A DNA stretch of 64,000 bases from Macrocystis pyrifera (GCA_031763025.1 JASSKH010000017.1:8534254-8598253), one strand, 5' to 3'. Shown: positions 1-12,036, counted from the first letter of the stretch. Notes: generated from the letters alone by a model not told the origin. Numbers and translations: made by a program.

Positions 1-248
1 ACTGCTGTGCTGGTTTTATCAGGAGGTGCTCGCATATATACTATTAAATACCAGTTGCAGCAGCCTAGTTGCTGTAAACTAGTTGTACTCGTACCTTATA
101 TTATTATTAGTATTAAAATAGTGCTGATGGTATTCGTAGTCTTCACACAACAAGCAGGAAGTAGTTAAACTATCACGTAAAACCAACGTAATTTCAATTT
201 TCATGAATGCACGCAAGATATGTACTCGTGTTGATATGAACAGTGCAC

Positions 249-1543
249 CTGGTTGTTGTTCATCAAGTCGCAAAAGCGAGACACCGCGTCCTTGGTCTCC
301 TGCGCGGTCCGCGTGGTGGCCGCCACGGCAGTCTCGATTGCCTCAACGACGGCCCTGTCCGACAGGATCGCCTGCGCGGACTCAACAGGGGCGGCAGCGG
401 TAGCGGTGGCGGCGGCGGCGGTCGGGTGCACCCTTCCATCCCCTCCACCCTCGTCCTGCCCCCCCTCTTGCTCTTGCACCTGGTTGGGGTACAGCTGGCG
501 CTGGTGCTGGCGTTGCTGCTGGTGCCTCTGCCCTGCGGACGAGAGAGGCCGCGGCAAGTATATGACGCCCTGTGCGCCGGGCGGGGAGGGGCCAGGGCCA
601 GCGTCAATGCATAGGGTGGAAATCAGTGGCTGCTGCTTCTGCTTCTGCTGCTGATGCTGCTGCTCGTCGTCGCACGGCACGGTCTTCCCCTGGCGGTGGT
701 GTGGCGAAAGCGAGGCAAGGCTGCTTCCTCCGTTGTTCTGTGGAAAGGGCAGCCACACGGGAGCACGCAGCAAGCACAGCAACGACAGAAGTAAAGCGAC
801 GCATCATGCCAACTGCCAACCACAAAAAAACGGCGAGAACAACTGAAAGGATCATCATCGTCGCTTCTGAATCGTTCCTATTTTATAAAACCTTGCATTA
901 TTATTGCGCCCTTTGCCTACTGCAGTAGTCCACGCAGGGGGCGCAATGCATGCAAGCGCGCGCGAGGAGGAGCAGCTTTGGGTTTTGCGTGCATTCTCGA
1001 AGCAACGAAGGGGTAATGCAATTTGTTTGTTTTTTTCCCAATGCCTGTAGCCCATACCCCAAAAAATGCCAACGCTCGCTCGTACCAGGTGTATGTGATG
1101 CATGGTTGCGTTGTTGTATCACCCTCCCTCTGATCTGCTCTGATACATATTCGTACCAGTACATTTTCTATGCGGGGAAGAACTACAGCAGCAGATCTCG
1201 TCCTACGTGAAGGATGGACCCGCCCGCGTGCCCCTTTAACTTTGTAGAGTCGACTCCTCTCTATCATATGCGCACGAGTTTGCATGGGAGCCTGTCGCGA
1301 TCTCGAAATCTGCCTGTTGTAATTGCTGATGCGGGCTTGGCTGGCGTGGGGCTTCCTCCCCCTCGCAAAGGCATGCCTATGGTATAATAAACTTACCAGC
1401 AGCGCGTTGCGCGGAGCACGGGATGCCGCAGCGCTCTGACCAGGCTGCATCTTCTGCTGCTGCCCTTGCTGGGACTGCCCTCCGGTGGCAACTGCGGGGA
1501 GAGCCGACGCGCTGCTAATAGTCGCAGGGAGGTTGGTGGTCAT
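249..1543 (-). CDS. Gln-rich protein of unknown function, 5' part of a minus-strand gene
   Basis: Two exons are visible. Exon 1 is 1543 down to 1397 (49 codons, starting MTTNLPATISS, ending RNALL) and stops at a strong GTAAGT donor. Exon 2 is 737 down to 249 (163 codons) after a TTTCCACAG acceptor; both are phase 0, so the frame is kept. Exon 2 ends at a CAG|GTGCAC donor, with further exons beyond the left edge; if that donor is not used, the frame runs to a stop at 201. The protein is low in complexity: several Gln-rich stretches, Pro/Gly-rich linkers, then an Ala-rich segment leading into a helix-like stretch (VEAIETAVAATTRTAQETKD) that could form a coiled coil. I recognise no family. The minus frame is also open upstream of the chosen ATG, but that part is pyrimidine-rich and lacks coding character. 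The composition could suit a regulatory or scaffold protein; that is a guess. Confidence 0.5.
738..1396 (-). other. Intron 1 of the Gln-rich gene
   Basis: This 659-bp interval lies between a GTAAGT donor and a CCACAG acceptor on the minus strand. I see no conserved element in it. It holds one TACCAGGT motif near 1083. Confidence 0.45.
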
Positions 1544-2124
1544 GTTGATGGTGGTGGTTCTTCTGCGTTGGCTGTCGTAAGAGAGAGAGATCTTCTGTCG
1601 CGACGCTCTCTCTGCAGTGATGCTGAGATGAGGCAAGCAGAAAAGTGAATGCCGTGGTGGGGGGCTGATGGTTGAAACCAAGATCTCGCCCAAAAAAAAG
1701 TGGCAAAAAAAAAAACCAAAGGACCAAAAACACCCCAACGGGCAGTGTAAAAAACCATTTTTTCGTCGTTGTTATCAGTTATACGAGTACTCGTAGCAAA
1801 TTTCAAGATAGATATGAGATCTTTCAAGTTGGACATGAAAAAATATTTCAATTTGTAGTGTGAAATTGTCAAAAAAAAAAAACGAAGGCGACGATACCTG
1901 GTACGATATCTTTTCACAGCTGGTGTTGGATTATAGTATCGGAAGTTTCGATGTATCGAAATATAGAATTTTCGATATACATCGATCGAACGTGATTTGC
2001 CCTACATCTCCCGGCCAGAATCTCCGTGTTTTTCTGTTTTGAGCAGCAGCTCAATTGGGTGAACGCGCGGTGATCGGCCCTCCGCGACGGCGTGGGTGCT
2101 GCCTGCCGTTTGTCGAAGCCATGT

Positions 2125-2231
2125 ATTACGGGGGACCATAGTAAATATGACCAAATATTGTTAGTAAAAATAGGTAAGTATATAGTTTTTTGTGTGTACC
2201 GTAGGTCCTATTTACTATGGTCCCCCGTAAT
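2125..2231. mobile_element. MITE family A, copy 1 (TA target, TTACGGGGG termini)
   Basis: Near-perfect palindromic element. The ends are TTACGGGGGACCATAGTAAA and its reverse complement, flanked on both sides by TA. The centre is AT-rich (AATATTGTTAGTAAAAATAG). A TA target duplication and short size fit a Tc1/mariner-type non-autonomous element. No coding capacity. Confidence 0.75.
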
Positions 2232-3107
2232 AGTACTTGGTACCTCGTACTGCAGAGGTACGTTATTAACAGTATGTAGTAGCAATAGCAGTGGGAATAG
2301 TGTGATGCCAAATTGGTGACTAAAATCCTAGCTGCTGCTCCAGCTGCGCAACGATACCACGTCTCCATTTGCAACTTCGCGACGATTCGTACCCATCCAT
2401 GCAGATGCTGAGGTTTGGGAGCCGTGTGCGCCATTACGCCATAAAATCAGACGATTTGGAATGTACCCGGCTCCCCAGAAAACGTATCCACGACCACCCC
2501 CCCCCTCTTCCTTCCCTTGCCCCTGGAGTGCCGAACTTTTTTTTCGACATATCGGCCTCAGATGCATTGCGATCAATACGAGGTCGAGAACCCGAGGAAA
2601 AAACAGTCGTCGTCATCTCCGGCAGACCGGGACAATCGCAATTCAAAATCGGCAAGTCGATCTCTATGTCCGGTACTGACTGGTTGAATGTCTTTTGAGG
2701 AGTACCTGGTAGTAAACAGAAAAAGCGTGCAACGCGGGTATGAGCCATACTGAAGTGGTTCGGTACGGCCTCAATACTCTACTGAACAGTCCGGTAAGGT
2801 TCGTTACCAACTCGATACCGGTACCCGATACTTCGGCAAGTTCGGTACGACTTCAGTACTGTACCAACACTTCGATGAGTTCAGTACGACCTCAGTAATA
2901 CTGGTGCCCGAGACTTCTGTAAGTTCGGTACGCCCACCTAAAGTGCCCCGGGTACCGGTATATACACCCTACCGAACACACCTTTGCAATAATATGCCTG
3001 GTACCTGCTGTATCATACCAGTATCTCAGAGGTGGCTATGAACATTCCAAGAAAAATGCGTGGTTTTGTGGTGCTTGTTCGCTAAGCAGTACGAGTGATG
3101 TATTACT

Positions 3108-3214
3108 ATTACGGGGGTCCATAGTTAACAGGACCTATGGTAAACATAAAAAACTATATATTTACATATTTTTACTGACAATATTTGGTCCTATTTACTA
3201 TGGACCCCCGTAAT
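3108..3214. mobile_element. MITE family A, copy 2
   Basis: Same termini and TA flanks as copy 1, with the GTCCATAGTTAACAGGACC variant at the left end and ACTATGGACCCCCGTAA at the right. Confidence 0.75.
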
Positions 3215-4172
3215 AGTACTATTCATTGATTACTGTGCCACTAGTGTGCTAACTGATAAGAGTTCAGAGCACTGCACCAGAGATGCATTGCATTGACAGC
3301 TATCCTCATCGCGCGTGTGGTTTCCGTGCGTTGTCTTTCACGTTAAACCTGTCCTCCACATCACAAGACAACCAACCGTGTGGTGTCATGAACATAACTC
3401 ACATCCAGCCCTTTTCACCCCAATAAAATGACGGGGGAGTCATACCCATGCGCATCACTAGAACTCGCTTTTAATTGTGTCGAGGCTACATTCCGCACAC
3501 TGCGAGAGCAGGTGTCAACATTCAGTTGAGAACGCGAGGCATTCAACGGCAACAGAGGCGGCCGATAGACAGCCCAACGACGGGTACAGTCGTGTGGTGG
3601 AAGCGGGGGCGAGGGGGACGGGGACACCCCCCCCACGAAACCATACAACCACACAATCAGCCATTCGCATTGTGTGTGTTGTTCGGCGGTATATTCAACT
3701 TTAGTCCAACCACGACGCGCAACAGCTGCACTACATCAAAACACGCATCCCGCGCCCCTACAAGCAATCGTCCACCTCTGCTCCCCTACCGCTCCATGCT
3801 TCCTTTCTTGAGTGTTTGCTGTTCTCTCCCATACCCTCACCCCACTCCCTAGCTCGCCTCCATTACATTGTCATCTCCCCCCCCCAAATCGGCCGTCTAC
3901 CACCTGCTCACTGGCACCGTGATAGAACAACAACTCTCTTTTACTACATCTATCTGCTATATGCGATTCGCTACGTACGTCTATCTCCTCCCGCATCCTG
4001 GGCACTGCTCTGAGCTCGTCGTCTTGCTTCTATTCTGGCGCGTCTGGCCTGTCTCGTGGGTACAGACGGGCGAAGGGCAGCAGCAGGGGGGTTGAGGTGC
4101 ACCGTCAGAAGAGCAGACGCCCCAAGACCAAAAACACCGGAAACCACCCACCTGAAACCGAAGAATGGTACA

Positions 4173-4255
4173 TGCCACTCTGGGCGGAAATATAAGGAAC
4201 GTTTAGACATGAATATGAAGACCAAGCGGTCCATCTATTTACGCCCATAGTGGTG
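4173..4255. repeat. Short hairpin repeat family C, copy 1
   Basis: Ends are CCACTCTGGGCGGAAATATA and TTTACGCCCATAGTGG, inverted relative to each other. The centre contains GAATATGAAGACCAAGCGGT. Related copies lie near 4650 and 49858, with loose relatives around 33285 and 33490. Confidence 0.6.
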
Positions 4256-4649
4256 CGATGTGTTGACAAGTGCCACGTACCCCTATCGTACCACCTCGTT
4301 TTTCTGAGCCTCCCCGCTTGAATTGCTCCATACTACTATTACTAGTAAAGCAATTTAGATGTATGCTATAATACCTGTACGATGTAAGTGCGCCATATTC
4401 TTTCGGGGGGTTCTTTGCGTGAGGAGATCTACACCAATAGCAAGTCAAAACCTGACCTCGAGAGAAAACCGAAAGTGCAACCCGATGAGCGATGCCATAC
4501 GGTTTTATGTGACTGGTATTTTTTTACACTGGGTGTACTGATGAAGCTGGGTAGAAAGGGCGATTTAATGTGAAGACAACAACAGTGAAAAGACAGAAAA
4601 CGTATTCTTTCTGAGATATCGGGTTTTTCCTTTTTAGGTTTAGGAACCC

Positions 4650-4729
4650 CTCCCGAGGGAAAATATAAAAGCGCGTTTATACATAAATATGAAGAACCAA
4701 CGGTTCTTATATTCCCGCCCAGAGTGGTG
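4650..4729. repeat. Short hairpin repeat family C, copy 2
   Basis: Shares the central AATATGAAGAACCAACGGTT and the right end ATTCCCGCCCAGAGTGGT with copy 1; the left end is eroded. Confidence 0.55.
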
Positions 4730-5940
4730 CCTGTATCATGCCTACAGTAGCACACGCCATCAGTAAGTCACCCAAAACTGACTTTAGAGAACATGTGTAG
4801 GCTTACCACGATGCTACTTAATCCCCATGACCTGTGTAGGTGTGCAATGAATAATATTGTGCAACGCAATGGGATATGCCGGGAAGTTACTTCCTCAGTC
4901 GAGGAACTCCTCCGTCATTCAGAAGTATCGCCTCACAAGCCAAAAAAGTGCTACGTACTGAACCTAGGGTGGGGCACTGGCTGACTCGAGCCAGTAGCGA
5001 CAATACTGTCGTCGAAATCAATCAGTATACTCTTACTGGATTCCGGCAGTATCTTGTCTTTCCTCTCCACTCTCTCCTCCCGAAACGCACTTAGTAGGTG
5101 GCCGTACTGTAATATGGCGTGTTTGTTTGGCGTACGCAAGATAAAAAGTACTGGCGAATATACTTGCCAGGTCAATCAGTAGATTACAACGGGCAGTATA
5201 TACTGCGCCAGTGCTCAGCTCTAACTAGACCCCTATTGTATCAAGCGTATATGCGCAATAACTTCGTAGTGTGCCGATTTGGACGTCGGTGGTTTATTCG
5301 GTAAGGTGATCACCCTTGTGTGAAAAAAAAAAGAGGGCAATTGCTTGTGGCAGACCCTTCAAAACCTGGCAGCTGCCGTGGCCGCACAGCAGCAAAGTTC
5401 GGGTTGTGAGTGCCTGGTTCAGGATATGGTTTGGTCAGCACAACACCGCCAACTCATTGTCCCGACACAAAACGATGCTTACACGCGTACCTTGACCTGG
5501 TACACAAGTTCATCGCTCGGATGTACCGCAATCACTTTTTCTTCCGTGCAGATGAAACATCTGGGGTATACCCGAAACATGGGCAATTGACGTGACGGGC
5601 GCGGAGCTATAACAGCTGTTGGGGAGGGCCAACAAACAAACGGACCACCCCACGCCCCCCCCACAATAAACGTAAGTAAAAAATGCCATGCTGCTAACGA
5701 GAAGTGCTCAAGTGGTGGGCCTTGACAATGCACCAGAAGACGACGTAGAACAGAAAAGAAACTGCAGACAGTTTGCGACCTCGCTGTTGTGTGGAATATC
5801 GCGATACCGCGGCTATGTGTACGGTCTTTGATTTTTATGGGGCACCTTCATGCAAACAATGGTCGATGTACGGGAGTGTTTCACAAAGGGCTCGAATCAG
5901 CATACGACTACGGATTGTGGCATGTCGCACGCGCCTTCCT

Positions 5941-6090
5941 ACTACATAGTAGTACTATAATACTACCACAGCATTACTACTACTCTACTATTAATAGTAG
6001 TGCTATACTACTACTAGTAGTGCTATGCTACTACTAGTAGTGCTATGCTACTACTAGTAGTGCTATAATACTACCACAGCATTACTACTA

Positions 6091-6132
<42 letters not shown>

Positions 6133-6150
6133 CACTACTGCTACTACTAC
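5941..6150. repeat. Trinucleotide (CTA/TAG)n tract
   Basis: Imperfect then nearly pure CTA/TAG repeats. They start just beyond the donor of SMIM4-like exon 2 on the minus strand, where read-through would encode a poly-Ser run. Confidence 0.8.
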
Positions 6151-6214
6151 TACTATTGTTGCGATGATCACGGTGCAAGCCATTCTCGTCAATCGAGTCG
6201 CAGCGGTTAATCAC

Positions 6215-9200
6215 CTGGTACTCCTCCTCTGCCTCGGCTCGTCGCTCTGCTTCTTTCCTCAAGGCCACGTCGTAAAAACCCTTAAAAAGACCGGCACGTG
6301 TGAAGAACAAGTGTCGCAATAACCGGACAGAAAAAAAGAGAGAAAGGCGGAATAAACGTTCGGCTTCACCGCAGGACAGGGCAAGGGAGAACAGGACATG
6401 CCAGGGTGTGCATGGGGATGGGCCAATAGAATGCCGAACAGAGAGCACAGCATATAGCATGCATTACATCACAATCACAACGCCACCGGGAGGACTGGAC
6501 GAGACATGGTTATCGGTATCAACATGGAACACGAGGCACAGGTGAGGGCTGCTCGCTGACGACGCACTCTAGAGGTAATACATACTCTCTGGTTTGCGAC
6601 TTGCGAGCAGCAGTTGTCACACGGTACTTTGCAGTGCGTACGTACGTACGCACGTACCAGGTACTGCTGCTGTAACATCGGGTGAGCGGTTTATTGGCTT
6701 TGCGCAAACATCCCCCCGCAGGAGGTGGTGACAAGCTTGCTTCACCAGCAGGGAATACTACAACACTGATTTGAAGCGGATTTGTCACGCGTATTGCATG
6801 ATCCGGACGGAGAATCAGCGCAGTGCGGACACAGGGTGTGCTGGATGTCTTTGCTTTGAAATAACAACCACGACAACAAGCAACGAGTTGACCTTTGATA
6901 CCAAGTACCCGGTACCACGTAGCGACTACAAACTTGCGCCATATTCCTGTGCTACTGTGCATGCTTCTACACCCCACCCTGGTGCATGCGCAGGTTGTTT
7001 TCTGTCGACATAGTATCCATTCGACGACGCGGCCACTCTATCTACACGTACAAAATGCCTGTGGATCGAAGCGCCTGAAGGTATGGTCTTGCGATGGCGA
7101 TCATACCATTATAACTCCATTATTCTATCGTATGATACCAGGTATGTATGGCAACATACTTGGTATGATGTGTGCTCGCAATGATATGTACAGCAACAGA
7201 CGGGATGCTTGCTGTTGGTCATTATGGTAAGGTGTATACCAGGTACCTCACAGTCGATGATATCTACAACAGGCGGGATGCTTGCTGTTGGTCATTATAA
7301 TAAGGTGTATACCATGTACCTCACAGTCGGCATGTGGAGGTATGTTGAGTGCGGGCGAGCGGCTGAACAGACTCATGCTACAAGTATGTACCTGGTGCCG
7401 TTAATTATAGCGTTGAGATTCACACAAGGGTGTGATTGTTTTCTCCACAACCGCAAGGGAGCTAAAGACGAACGTGCCATTTTCGGAAGGCTCTTCACCA
7501 GATGTTTCCCCAAACACCTTGTTCGGTATCATACGTAGCCCATTTGAACGGACCCCGCAATGAGGGAAAACAGCACATACGGCACCTCAAATTTCTGCCA
7601 CCATTTTTTCCCACTACAGGCTGCAAGGGGCCGGCATCAACTCTGATAAGAGACGTTAGTATACAAGGGACGTTCAATCCCGAACGCACTAGGTTCGCTT
7701 AAAAGGGGCTAACTACTGCATATGGGCAACCTTCCCGTCCTGGAAAAATCGAGCGCTGAAGACCGATACCACCCCTGCGCGGACTCAACACTCGCTACGG
7801 TAGTACAGCAGTAGCTGCCTTTACGTCGGCGGCTGGTGCACTGTCAGCAAACCAACAAAAGAAAATGCAGCACAGCAGTATCAGGTATATACCTGGTATC
7901 TACATATCGCACGTGACACGCTGATATCAGTGTGCTGCTACAAGCTCTACCGCCCGTGGTGCCTCGGTGAGCGTCGTCTCCATCCAGACGGCACGTTCAG
8001 CAGTATCAGGTTTAGCTTTCTACTCCTGTGAATGTGCCAATCTGCCTCGACACACACCACGCCCAGGCGAGGGCGCGAGGCCGCACGTACTGCGAATTAC
8101 GGGGCCCGCAAGCCAGGAATGCATTGTATCTGACGCACCGCCATTGGCCCCACTCTACCACGAACAAGGCCTATACGACAGGCAGGGACAGACAGCGTCG
8201 GTGACAGAAGATGTCGTTCCTCGAGGTGAGTCCAGTCTCACATCACCCGACACGCGCTCGCCGAGGGCAAGCGCGAAGGCACGTAAAGGATGATACCATA
8301 GACTTCTCTTACTTTTGTCTTTCTTCCTCAGCGGGCTCCACTGGCACCTCTTTGGTCTCACAGCGCTCGCACTTGAGCAACGCTTCTTTCTGTTACGGTA
8401 CTTGCCCCATTTTTCCTTTTTCGAGTAAGAGCCTTCTTTTTCTGTTTCTTGTTTTTGTTTTTGCGGGCCTTTGTTCTATGGTGTAGCGTCCAATGGGGCA
8501 ATTACCATGCACTTTCGTATTATATAATATCATATTATATTTTACGAAAGACACAGCGTTACGCCGTCGGCACCGTCAAGAGAGATGGGCTGTCCCGCCA
8601 TGTGCGCGCCTGCATGCGTGTGGATCTCCCACCGCGCGCGGCAGTGTCACAGGGCATGAGGGGCATCTGCAGCCCGCAGCGATTCACGCTGGAAAGCTGT
8701 ATCCCGCATTAAAAACGCCTTCCCAAAATTAAGGGGTCCCAATAACTCGGAAAGTCCGCGCCTCCGTTTCAAGGCTGACTACTAGTCCGACCAATAACTA
8801 CTGTAGTCGGCGACTTAAGCCATGCCGACTCGCAGCTCTAGGAATTCGACCTCGCAATAGCATTGAAAATCAGGGGATTTGGGTATAAAATCACTGGGAT
8901 TACCGGTCCGTAGGTATATACGAGATCATGTTGACGTCGAGCATCTACTGCCGTACCACAAGCACAACATACCACAACAACACAGCGCAATCCGCACTGC
9001 ACACAGCAGCAAAGCAAGTAAGTGCCGATCGATCAGAGCCCGACAATGCGAGGGAGCAGCCGGAGTCGGTGAGAGCCAGTATATCGTCAACCATGATACT
9101 CGTACAGCTCGCTGTTGTTCTCAAAACGAACGAAGAAGTAGAAACTTGCCCGGTCTACAAACGTTTTCGAGCATATGGGGCCTTCAAAGGGCATTTGAAA

Positions 9201-10969
9201 GTCGTCAGTTTGTTTGCACCTACATACAATCGCGGATTTTTTCTGTCCGCTTCATTCGCCTTTGGTTTTCTTGCTTGTGAGCGAGCGAGCGTGCGAGAGT
9301 AGTGGGCGGCGGAGCAAAGCGCCTTGTACGAAGCTCTCTCGTCTTTCTATTTTATAAAAAACTAAAAAAGCACGTCAGCTGTGTCTTCAACCGTCTTTCT
9401 ATTTTATTAAAAACTAAAAAAAGCACGTCAGCTGTGAGTTCAACCGGTCGGCAGACCAGTCGATACTCAACTTTGCAAGCTGCGTGAACCGTCCGCGCGT
9501 TTTCCATTATTTCCCCCGCGATTGATTACTGGCCGGTGACTCCCCTGGATGCTACCAGGGTCGACGAGACGACAATACTTGCAGCAGGCTCGACTTCCAA
9601 TTGATGTCGGCCAGTACTATTTCGTGCACTGAAACAGCAGACCGACATGTGAGGGTCGGGGTACACAAGACAATCGAAAGTTGGTTCATAGCAAAAATCA
9701 AACGTGAGGCTGTTTCCTATGCGGTTCGATTTCGAGCTTCAGATTTGTATTATTCGATTTAAAAAATGAATGACCCTGCTCAGACCTATGCCAATGGAAA
9801 CGCGAAGTCCAAAAGTTATCTTTCAAAAATATTGTTTTAAAAATACAGCCGAAAATATCCTCGTACCGCCGCTGTGGGAAAAAAGAGAAAAAATGTTTGA
9901 TTTTTCCTTCTTTTTTTTCTAACGGCTGCAGGCGGCGCAATCTGTTTTCTCTCGTTGCAAATTGTCAACACGCTGATAAAAATCAGCTCGTGCGACGATA
10001 GATGCTCGATCTCGATGTAGACTCAGCCCACGGCCAACCCGCTTGGTGTCGGGCAAGGCCAACGAGTATAGATGACGGCATCGAAGATAGAAAGTGAATA
10101 CATGCTCTAGGGGGCGAGAGCTTGCCGGCGGCGTCTTGCGGTATCCTCCCAAACCTGAAAAACAGCCTGTTTTTTGCCATTCGAGACGGATCGAGAAATA
10201 TTGTCTTCTGTTTTGCACACACCAGCGGCTATTTGTTTTTTTATAGTACGCCTGGCCAGCTCCCGCCGCACGTCACTGGCCATTGTGTGAAGACGGTGAC
10301 CCAAGGGTGGGTCGGAGCCCCTAACGAGCGCACTCCGTTCAGAACTCATGACGCAAGCGTTGGTTTTGTCGATTGATGTCTGTCGAGGACTCGGAATCTC
10401 GCCGCTTCGAACCAAAGATTGGCCTGAGTTTTTCTGAAGCCGATCTTGGCCCAACATCGGCCCCAGATTTGCTTTTTTCGGACTTTTCCAACTGTTGGAT
10501 TTTTTTTTTTTTAAAGTGCCCATAGGAAGCATGTTCTAAATTTTCTTGGCGGGTATCTTTGGAATTCAAACTTTTTATTGATACTCCGTGTTCCCATTGG
10601 CATAGGTCTTATGCAGTCCAAACATGAAAAATCCAACCGGATTTTTTTCGATTCGAGAATCCCATGACCCAAGTCGTCGGATTTTGGGCCAAAATCCGAC
10701 GACTTGGGTCGTTAGATTTTCAAATCGAAAAATGGCATGCTCTCTAAATTCGAGATGTTATCCACGACAGCAAACAGCTGCAGAACGATCGATGAGTTGG
10801 ATGGTGACACAGCTGTATAGCCACGTTGCTTCGCGCCCGACGCGCGGGCGGCGCGTCCCTCCGTGGCCAGATTACAGTCGGCTGGCGCGGGCTCGGGTCT
10901 AGAGACCAAGAGAAGCGCCCTCGGCACGCACCTCTCCGTGGAAACGTACTCGTAGACTACACTGCTGTA

Positions 10970-11006
<37 letters not shown>

Positions 11007-12036
11007 CTGTCACAAAATGAAACACAAAATGCCAAGACAGGTTGACTCTAGCGCACTCGCGCCACGTCTCTTCGCCGCCAGACCAGAGGCTGTCAGCGTG
11101 GGCTCGGACGCTTGGGTCCTACGCGCAGGGCAGCGCACCCAGCGCGTGTGTTCGCGGCGCCAAACCACAATAACAGCAGATGGCCTCGGCGTTTGCTCGA
11201 ATCTTTACACGCACAATGAATCTGATTTTTCCGGATAGGAAGACTCTTTCGACTTGCCAAGTTCGTATCTGAAAATACGATGGGGTCAAAATGTGAAGCT
11301 CAAAAATCGAACCGCATAGGAAACGGCCTGACAGGCACACAAGACACTGGAAAATGTTTGAAATACTCTCTGTAAATGTTGCAGCAGAAAGCAGAAAACA
11401 TTGGCTCTTTCGCTCGGCTGTCGGAGGACACAGATGCCGTGGGAGATCGCCACTCGGCAAAGCTTCGGGTACGAGGCTCTTATAATACAGTAGGACGAGG
11501 CTCCTATAACACAGTAGCACGAGGCCCGTATAATATTATACTGGTACCTGATAGCTGTGCGCGACGACGGCGTACGGCTGCTGCACGGCTGTAGGCTGTA
11601 CGTGTGCGGTGTATGATGCGGTGCAATCCAACATTTGAAATTCGGCGGTACCACATACAGCAGCAGTACCAGTGGTACAGAGCAGTACACTCATCGAGCG
11701 TGAGCATAAACCCACTGGTCGTCAACTCCATTCTGTTCTGCAACCGACGCTTGTAGCTGGTGCACATGACAACGCGCACTCTCATCGGCACAACACTGTA
11801 GCTGTTGCTGTTCTGAACACGCACATCGCCGCCTCACCACCTTCCAGCTAGTTGGCTGTCAAAGGTGTCGCAGGAAACGGCATACAGGATGCAAGTGCAT
11901 ACAGGATGCAAGTAGATGCCTTAGACAGTTGAAAGTCGGCACTCACCGTGTTGAGCATGAAGAGCTCCATACCAGCCCCAATAACAAACGAGGCCGGCAC
12001 AAACTGCACCATTACTGTGGCGAACTTGCTGCTCAT
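6215..12036 (-). CDS. SMIM4: SMIM4/UQCC5-like small mitochondrial inner-membrane protein (complex III assembly factor), 3' end not found
   Basis: Exon 1 runs from 12036 down to 11947 and encodes 30 residues: a start, a single hydrophobic segment (VQFVPASFVIGAGMELFML), then NT at a GTGAGT donor. Exon 2 runs from 6280 down to 6215 and encodes 22 residues, GFYDVALRKEAERRAEAEEE then YQ, ending at a GTGATT donor. Both junctions are phase 0. The order of F(V/L)P, hydrophobic span with GxxME, then FYDV..RK.AER matches, from memory, human SMIM4 (UQCC5), a roughly 70-residue protein needed for cytochrome b synthesis and complex III assembly. The family has one membrane helix and a charged C-terminal tail. 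Here 52 residues are seen; a short last exon further left is likely, though the frame also stays open past the donor into a poly-Ser microsatellite. The 5.7-kb intron is longer than any OGDH intron. The gene is divergent from OGDH. Confidence 0.62.
7201..7330. repeat. Tandem duplication, two units offset by 73 bp
   Basis: Both units contain CGGGATGCTTGCTGTTGGTC followed by AAGGTGTATACCA and ACCTCACAGTCG. The spacing between the starts is 73 bp. Confidence 0.75.
7725..7805. repeat. Dispersed repeat family D, copy 1
   Basis: Contains GGGCAACCTTCCC, then TCGAGCGCTGAA, then ACTCAACACTCGCTACGGTA. The same blocks in the same order occur at about 46347-46437 and, partly, at 54478-54548. Confidence 0.55.
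9340..9445. repeat. Tandem duplication, two 52-bp units
   Basis: GTCTTTCTATTTTATAAAAA followed by CTAAAAAAGCACGTCAGCTG is repeated with only a few changes. Confidence 0.8.
10645..10732. repeat. Near-perfect hairpin with a 45-bp exact palindrome
   Basis: Positions 10666-10710 form a 22-bp arm, one central base, and a perfect reverse complement (arm begins GACCCAAGTCGTCGGATTTT). The symmetry continues imperfectly outward (TTTTTCGATTCGAGAATC against GATTTTCAAATCGAAAAA). Confidence 0.85.
10970..11000. repeat. (CAG)n microsatellite
   Basis: Uninterrupted AGC/CAG units ending in CAACAACAA. A second such tract is at about 12877-12910 inside OGDH intron 1. Confidence 0.9.

Larger units (their letters stand above)
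1544..6214. other. Stretch without a recognised gene
   Basis: No reading frame here resembles a known protein. It holds two TA-flanked MITEs (2125 and 3108), two short hairpin repeats (about 4173 and 4650), a degenerate array of GTTCGGTACGACTTCAGTAC-like units at about 2750-2950, and a trinucleotide tract from about 5940. A third exon of the SMIM4-like gene may be hidden here but I could not identify it. Confidence 0.4.
9703..11335. mobile_element. Possible non-autonomous DNA transposon with ~45-bp inverted ends
   Basis: The left end carries TTTCCTATGCGGTTCGATTT, then GAGCTTCA; the right end carries the reverse complement TCGAACCGCATAGGAAACGG preceded by TGAAGCTC. The match extends over roughly 45 bp. 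The interval contains no transposase-like frame, and I cannot define a clean target duplication. It may instead be two copies of a short repeat in opposite orientation. Confidence 0.35.
6281..11946 (-). other. Long intron of the SMIM4-like gene
   Basis: This 5,666-bp interval holds a 73-bp tandem duplication (7201-7330), a dispersed repeat (7725-7805), a possible unrelated spliced frame at about 7967-8486 on the plus strand, a 52-bp tandem duplication (9340-9445), and a possible 1.6-kb terminal-inverted-repeat element (9703-11335) with an internal 45-bp palindrome. No recognised protein is encoded. Confidence 0.4.

Noticed and set aside
4951-5175. Minus-strand frame with REERVERKDKILPESS as last exon of the SMIM4-like gene
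   Set aside because: The charge would suit, but no good acceptor in the right phase is seen and there is no homology to rely on.
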